From assembly GCA_001795165.1 (NCBI GenBank), contig MGNS01000161.1:1-5883 (forward strand): a stretch of 5,883 nucleotides of DNA, given 5' to 3'. The position numbers were made by a program, and so were the translations under genes. The DNA is from Chloroflexi bacterium RBG_16_57_11 (GTDB lineage: Bacteria > Chloroflexota > Anaerolineae > Anaerolineales > UBA4823). Below are positions 1 through 3,812 of the stretch, piece after piece. The notes under the pieces were generated by a model. That model was not told where the DNA came from and searched no databases. It worked only from the letters and a program-made list of their open reading frames with translations. Position 1 is the first letter of the stretch. Each line of letters starts with the position of its first letter.

Positions 1-1139
1 ACGAGCACCAGACCGCGCACCACGTACTGCAAGTTGGCGTCCACGCCCATCAAGTTCATGCCATTGGTCAGCGAGATCATCACCAGTGCGCCGACTAAAG
101 AACCGATAATGCTACCGACGCCGCCGGCCGCCGAGACACCACCGACGTAGGCCGCGGCGATGGCGTCTAGCTCAAACAGCGTACCGGCAGTCGTAGTGGC
201 GGACTGCAAGCGAGAGGAGAACAAGATGCCTGACAAAGCCGAGAGCATACCCATCGAGCCAAAGACAATGAAGGTCACGCGTGAAACGCTGATGCCGCTC
301 AACTGGGCCGCCTCCGGGTTGCCACCGGTGGCGTAAATATGCCTTCCCAGCACCGTCTGGGTGGTGATGAACGAATAAATACCAACCACGATTATCACGA
401 CCACAAACGTCCAGGACATACCGTTATAACCCGCCAATATCCAGGTGACGCCGATGATGATCAGCGAGACAAATACCAGCTGTAGAATGAACATATTCAT
501 CGGCAGCACTTCAAAGTTGTAAGCCTGTTTCTTGCGCCGGCTGTTGAAAGCGCTGCGGATATACAGGATCACGGCTATAATCCCGATGAGCAGGGTTAAC
601 TTGTGGATTTCGGGAAGGAAAGAATCCATGCCGGGAATATCCGGGATATATCCATTCCCGATCGCATTGAAGATCTTATCGGAAATGATAATGGTCCCCG
701 TGCCGGCCGTTACCAGACCGAGCAGCCCACGGTAGATCAACCAGCCCGCTAACGAAGCCACAAAAGACGGGACACCCAACTTGGCGACTGGAGTGGCTGT
801 GATCAGACCGGCCACGATGCCGAGCCCCAACACCGCCGGGATCACCAGATAAACCGGCCATCCCCAGGATGACAGCATGATCGCAGCCACGGCGCCGAGA
901 AAGCCTGCCAGGAAGCCGACGGACAGGTCAATGTGGCGGATGACGATCACCAGGGTCATACCAACCGCCAGCACGGCAATATAACCGACCTGGTTGAGCA
1001 GGTTGCTCAGGTTGCGTGACGAAATGAAAAGGCCGTCGGTTGTGATCGTGAAGATTAACATAATCGCGAACAAGGCGATGTACATGCCGTATTCACGGAT
1101 ATTTTGCCGCAAAATTTTCTTCAGATCCTGGAAGAACAT
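1..1139 (-). CDS. gguB: GguB/XylH-like sugar ABC importer permease (BPD_transp_2 family), 3' partial
   Basis: The gene starts at ATG 1137-1139, 11 bases after the ATPase stop, and stays open to position 1. 379 codons are visible; relatives such as XylH have about 393 residues, so only the last few are missing. It begins MFFQDLKKIL, followed by hydrophobic membrane segments. Family motifs are HIDLSVG at 69-75, the segment PSFVASLAGWLIYRGL at 124-139, and the cytoplasmic coupling loop GRHIYATGGNPEAAQLSGI, with GGNPEA at 272-277, where the ATPase should dock. A glycine/alanine-rich segment (AAAYVGGVSAAGGVGSIIG) lies near the end. It forms the sugar channel in the inner membrane, probably as a homodimer since no second permease is visible here. 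The symbol is by family resemblance (also called mmsB). Confidence 0.92.
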   Translation of the reverse strand, partial: MFFQDLKKILRQNIREYGMYIALFAIMLIFTITTDGLFISSRNLSNLLNQVGYIAVLAVGMTLVIVIRHIDLSVGFLAGFLGAVAAIMLSSWGWPVYLVIPAVLGLGIVAGLITATPVAKLGVPSFVASLAGWLIYRGLLGLVTAGTGTIIISDKIFNAIGNGYIPDIPGMDSFLPEIHKLTLLIGIIAVILYIRSAFNSRRKKQAYNFEVLPMNMFILQLVFVSLIIIGVTWILAGYNGMSWTFVVVIIVVGIYSFITTQTVLGRHIYATGGNPEAAQLSGISVSRVTFIVFGSMGMLSALSGILFSSRLQSATTTAGTLFELDAIAAAYVGGVSAAGGVGSIIGSLVGALVMISLTNGMNLMGVDANLQYVVRGLVL

Positions 1140-1145
1140 TGTATG

Positions 1146-1152
1146 CCTCCTT
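1146..1152 (-). promoter_or_regulatory. Ribosome-binding site of the permease gene, overlapping the ATPase stop codon
   Basis: AAGGAGG, with six bases between it and ATG 1137-1139, overlaps the TAA at 1151-1153. Termination of ATPase translation and initiation of the permease are therefore adjacent, consistent with translational coupling. Confidence 0.85.
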
Positions 1153-3718
1153 AGTTCGTTGCCAGTCCCATGATTTTTTCTTGAGTGGCTTCTTCAATCG
1201 GCAGCTCGCCGCTGATCCGGCCGGCGGATACGATGTAGACTCGATCGCTCATTCCCAAAACTTCCGGCAACTCCGAGGAGATCATGATAATGCTCATCCC
1301 CTGTTCAATCAGCCGGTTCATGATGGTATAAATTTCGTATTTTGCACCGACATCGATACCACGCGTCGGCTCATCCAGGATCAAGATTTCGGGCTTGGGA
1401 AATAGCCATTTCGCCACGGAGACTTTCTGCTGGTTGCCGCCGCTTAAATTCCCCACAATCTGCTCCACTGATGGGGCCTTGATGTTGATTGAATTCTTGT
1501 ATTCGGTAGCGACCTGGATCTCGGCGTTACTGTCGACCACGCTTCGGTTAGTAATGGCTTTTAAGTTAGCCAGGGTGATATTCTGCTTGATATCCTGGAT
1601 CAAGATCAGGCCGTCGCCTTTGCGGTCCTCGGTCACATACGCCAGGCCGGCATTAATGGCATCCTTGGGATGATTGAATTGGCGCGGCTTACCTTTGACG
1701 ACCAGCTCACCGTTAATGCGATAGCCATCCGGATTCCCAAACAAACTCAAAGCCAACTCTGTCCGGCCAGACCCCATCAAGCCGGCAAAGGCAACGATTT
1801 CGCCCTTCTTGACGTTGAAATTAACCTGCTTGAGAATTTCTCTTCCGAGGGTCGGGTCGTAGGCGCTCCAATTTTTAACCTCCAGCACGACTTCTCCACC
1901 GCCATGCGGGCAGATAATGAGGACTTTGATGCCCTTTTTCAGCAGTGCTTCGACGTTTGCTTTCTCCTTAGCGGAATCAGCCTGGCTGAATAGAATTTCA
2001 ACCTGGTAGCCAGCAGCCTTGAACGCTTCCCGGAAATGATTCATATCCTGGATCCAGCGTGGCTCGTCTTTGGTAGGCAGAACGATCCCAACGGCCAGTT
2101 TGCTTGAGGGCGAAGGCGTCTTGGGAGCAGCGGGAATTTCCCCAGCTTTATAATAGCCAGAATCGATTAGCACCTCTTTGACGTTGCTCTTATCTACCGC
2201 GATAACCGGAGATTGTAGGCCTGGCACATCGATCGCACCGTTATTGTACGATAACTGGGCTGCAGGGATTTGGCCCTTAAGCAAGGCTACCGTAGCGTCG
2301 ACTGCGGTCTGGATCAGGGTGCGAACATCCTTGAAGACGGTCATCGACTGTTTGCCATCCAGGATGTATTGGATCGATTCTTTTTCGGCGTCCTGCCCGG
2401 TGATCACGTAGCTCTTGACATCCTGGTCGGCTGCAAAAGCATCAGCAATCGCCCGAGCTGTGCCATCATTGGGAGCCAGGATAAACACATGCCCTTTGTC
2501 TGCCGCGTTTACGCCGGTCAAATTGGATTCTGCCAGGTTCTTGGCGGTGTTGGCATCCCAGTTGGTCGTGATCTGGCTGAAGATCTTGGTTTCCTGCTCG
2601 CGGTTGAGCTTAGCCACGCCTTGGAGGGCGACAGCCTGGGTGGAATTCTTGATCACAAATGTGCCGTCGGCGATCTTAGGTTGCAAGACACCCCAGGCGC
2701 CCTGGAAGAACAGAAAAGCGTTGGGATCAGATGCAGCGCCGGTATACACATACAGCGGGTTGCCTTTCCCCCGCGCCTGGGCGGCAGCATGGTCAACCAG
2801 GCATTGCGCCTGCAGCGTGCCGACGGCGAGGCTGTCGAAGGTCACAAAATAATCCACTGCCTTGGTGTTGGTGATCAGCCGGTCATAGGAGATGACCTTT
2901 ACGCCCGCCGCTTTTGCGGCTTCCACCGAGGCAGCCGCAACTTTGAACGGGTTGCGCTGTCGATCCGGATAAATATTGTTGATTTCACGCCCAACCATGT
3001 TCTTGATCAAGACAAACTCGGAAACCTCGCCTTTATGGGCGTCCAGAGTGCAGATGGTTTTACCATCCCGCAAAACGGTAACCGTATCGGCAATCTCGAT
3101 CACTTCTCTCAGCTTGTGTGAAATCATAATGGAGGTGACGCCATGCTCTTTTAGGCCACGCAGCAGGTTGAGCAGGTTGGCGCTGTCATCTTCGTTCAAA
3201 GCAGCCGTCGGCTCATCCAGGATGAGCAATTTTACTTCTTTGCTGAGCGCCTTGGCGATTTCGACCAACTGCTGTTTGCCAACACCCAGGTTCTTGATTT
3301 TTTCACCCGGGTTGACATTCAGCTTGACTTTTGCCAGCATCTCGCTGGCCCGTTTGATGGTCTCGTTCCAGTCCACCACGGCGCCTTTTCGGTTTTCATT
3401 CCCCAAGAAGATGTTTTCGTAAACCGTCAGCTCGGGGAAGAGCGCCAGCTCCTGGTAGATGATCGCAATCCCGGCCTTTTCGCTGTCACGAATGCCTCGG
3501 AATTGCTGTTCCTGACCATTCATCAGGATCTGGCCACTGTAATCGCCATGCGGATAGACGCCGCTCAACACCTTCATCAGCGTCGATTTCCCTGCGCCGT
3601 TTTCGCCCACCAGGCAGTGGATCTCCCCGGGGGCGACGCGAAAGCTGACATCGCTGAGCGCTTTCACGCCGGGAAATTCCTTGGTTATATTTTTCATCTC
3701 GAGTAAGGGGGTATCCAT
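1151..3718 (-). CDS. gguA: GguA/MmsA-like sugar ABC importer ATPase with a circularly permuted sugar-binding domain inserted between its two NBDs
   Basis: 855 residues from ATG 3718, against about 500-513 for the family. NBD1 (residues 1-257) has Walker A GENGAGKST 38-46, Q-loop Gln89, signature LGVGKQQ 144-150, Walker B LLILDEP 164-170 and switch His201. NBD2 (607-855) has GLMGSGRTE 646-654, lacking the Walker Lys as is usual for the second half of CUT2 ATPases, signature LSGGNQQ 758-764, Walker B near 778-784, and Ser in place of the switch His at about 815. Removing residues 259-606 joins YPDRQRNP to GGEVVLEVKNW, which reads as a normal NBD1-NBD2 connection. The extra 348 residues are a permuted copy of the ChvE-type domain. 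There is no signal peptide or membrane segment, so the whole protein should be cytoplasmic. ATP hydrolysis could be intact because all catalytic motifs are present. The symbol is by family resemblance (also called mmsA); the insertion makes this an atypical member. Confidence 0.9.
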   Translation of the reverse strand: MDTPLLEMKNITKEFPGVKALSDVSFRVAPGEIHCLVGENGAGKSTLMKVLSGVYPHGDYSGQILMNGQEQQFRGIRDSEKAGIAIIYQELALFPELTVYENIFLGNENRKGAVVDWNETIKRASEMLAKVKLNVNPGEKIKNLGVGKQQLVEIAKALSKEVKLLILDEPTAALNEDDSANLLNLLRGLKEHGVTSIMISHKLREVIEIADTVTVLRDGKTICTLDAHKGEVSEFVLIKNMVGREINNIYPDRQRNPFKVAAASVEAAKAAGVKVISYDRLITNTKAVDYFVTFDSLAVGTLQAQCLVDHAAAQARGKGNPLYVYTGAASDPNAFLFFQGAWGVLQPKIADGTFVIKNSTQAVALQGVAKLNREQETKIFSQITTNWDANTAKNLAESNLTGVNAADKGHVFILAPNDGTARAIADAFAADQDVKSYVITGQDAEKESIQYILDGKQSMTVFKDVRTLIQTAVDATVALLKGQIPAAQLSYNNGAIDVPGLQSPVIAVDKSNVKEVLIDSGYYKAGEIPAAPKTPSPSSKLAVGIVLPTKDEPRWIQDMNHFREAFKAAGYQVEILFSQADSAKEKANVEALLKKGIKVLIICPHGGGEVVLEVKNWSAYDPTLGREILKQVNFNVKKGEIVAFAGLMGSGRTELALSLFGNPDGYRINGELVVKGKPRQFNHPKDAINAGLAYVTEDRKGDGLILIQDIKQNITLANLKAITNRSVVDSNAEIQVATEYKNSINIKAPSVEQIVGNLSGGNQQKVSVAKWLFPKPEILILDEPTRGIDVGAKYEIYTIMNRLIEQGMSIIMISSELPEVLGMSDRVYIVSAGRISGELPIEEATQEKIMGLATN
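1901..2944 (-). other. Circularly permuted ChvE-type sugar-binding domain inserted in the ATPase
   Basis: Residues 259-606 of the ATPase. Residues 259-528 (2135-2944) match the middle to C-terminus of the normal sugar-binding domain: AAGVKVISYDRL, NAFLFFQGAW, APNDGTARAIADAFAAD, TGQDAE, FKDVRTL, IDSGYYKAGEI. Residues 529-540 are a Pro/Ser linker. Residues 541-606 (1901-2098) match its N-terminus: VGIVLPTKDEPRWIQD, AAGYQVEILFSQ, VLIICPHG. The ends meet exactly: the normal protein reads CPQDG then TAAAAAAQAARDAGVKV, while this one ends CPHG and begins KVAAASVEAAKAAGVKV. Identity to the neighbouring copy is roughly three-quarters by eye. The ligand-contact motifs seen in the normal copy are retained. 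Confidence 0.92.
2099..2134 (-). other. Pro/Ser linker joining the old C-terminus to the old N-terminus of the permuted domain
   Basis: About 12 residues, PAAPKTPSPSSK, lie between the native C-terminal end (GYYKAGEI) and the native N-terminal strand (LAVGIVLP). It looks like the spacer of a secreted lipoprotein. The source may therefore have been a tandem pair of binding-protein sequences, or one such gene whose ends were joined, rather than a cytosolic protein. Confidence 0.75.
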
Positions 3719-3723
3719 AACAG

Positions 3724-3729
3724 CTCCTT
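3724..3729 (-). promoter_or_regulatory. Ribosome-binding site fixing the ATPase start at 3718
   Basis: AAGGAG lies 5 bases upstream of the ATG at 3716-3718. This supports that start over the in-frame ATG at 3751, which would add 11 residues with no family similarity and has no such site in front of it. Confidence 0.85.
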
Positions 3730-3759
3730 TTCCAAGGCAACCAGCTTGCACATCTATTT

Positions 3760-3795
3760 AAGAATAGTGATGGGTTTTATCCCATCACTATTCTT
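3760..3795 (-). promoter_or_regulatory. Perfect 15-bp intergenic hairpin between binding-protein and ATPase genes
   Basis: The arms 3760-3774 and 3781-3795 are exact reverse complements around a 6-base loop (3775-3780). The three pairs next to the loop are G-C and the outer stem is A/T-rich. In the direction of transcription the stem is followed by TTAAATAGATG, not a U-run, so it is not a canonical intrinsic terminator. A stem here, 18 bases after the binding-protein stop codon and about 40 before the ATPase start, fits an mRNA 3'-end stabiliser or leaky attenuator. Such elements usually keep binding protein in excess over ATPase and permease. The structure is seen; the role is inference. Confidence 0.75.
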
Positions 3796-3812
3796 TATTC
3801 TAACCTAATGGC

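Noticed and set aside
647..654. Loss of the Walker A lysine in NBD2 as evidence of a broken ATPase
   Set aside because: A degenerate second Walker A (GxxGxGRTE) is normal in CUT2 sugar-importer ATPases; positions given here are residue numbers of the ATPase, not bases.
1895..2928. 7-base direct repeat TCCACCG (1895-1901 and 2922-2928) near both ends of the insert as a possible target-site duplication
   Set aside because: A 7-base match near two junctions is fairly likely by chance, the copies are at unequal distances from the junctions, and no transposase, terminal inverted repeat or attachment site is present.
2270..3121. 283-codon open frame on the plus strand opposite the ATPase insert
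   Set aside because: It lies entirely antisense to well-recognised coding sequence, shows no family motif and has no supporting start context; it is a shadow of the codon pattern.
3719..3751. Alternative upstream ATG at 3751 that would lengthen the ATPase by 11 residues
   Set aside because: The ATG at 3718 has AAGGAG five bases upstream and begins where family similarity begins. The extra residues overlap that ribosome-binding site and resemble nothing in the family.
3760..3795. Hairpin as an intrinsic terminator ending the operon after the binding-protein gene
   Set aside because: No U-tract follows on the coding strand. The ATPase gene downstream has its own good ribosome-binding site and belongs to the same transporter, so complete termination is unlikely.
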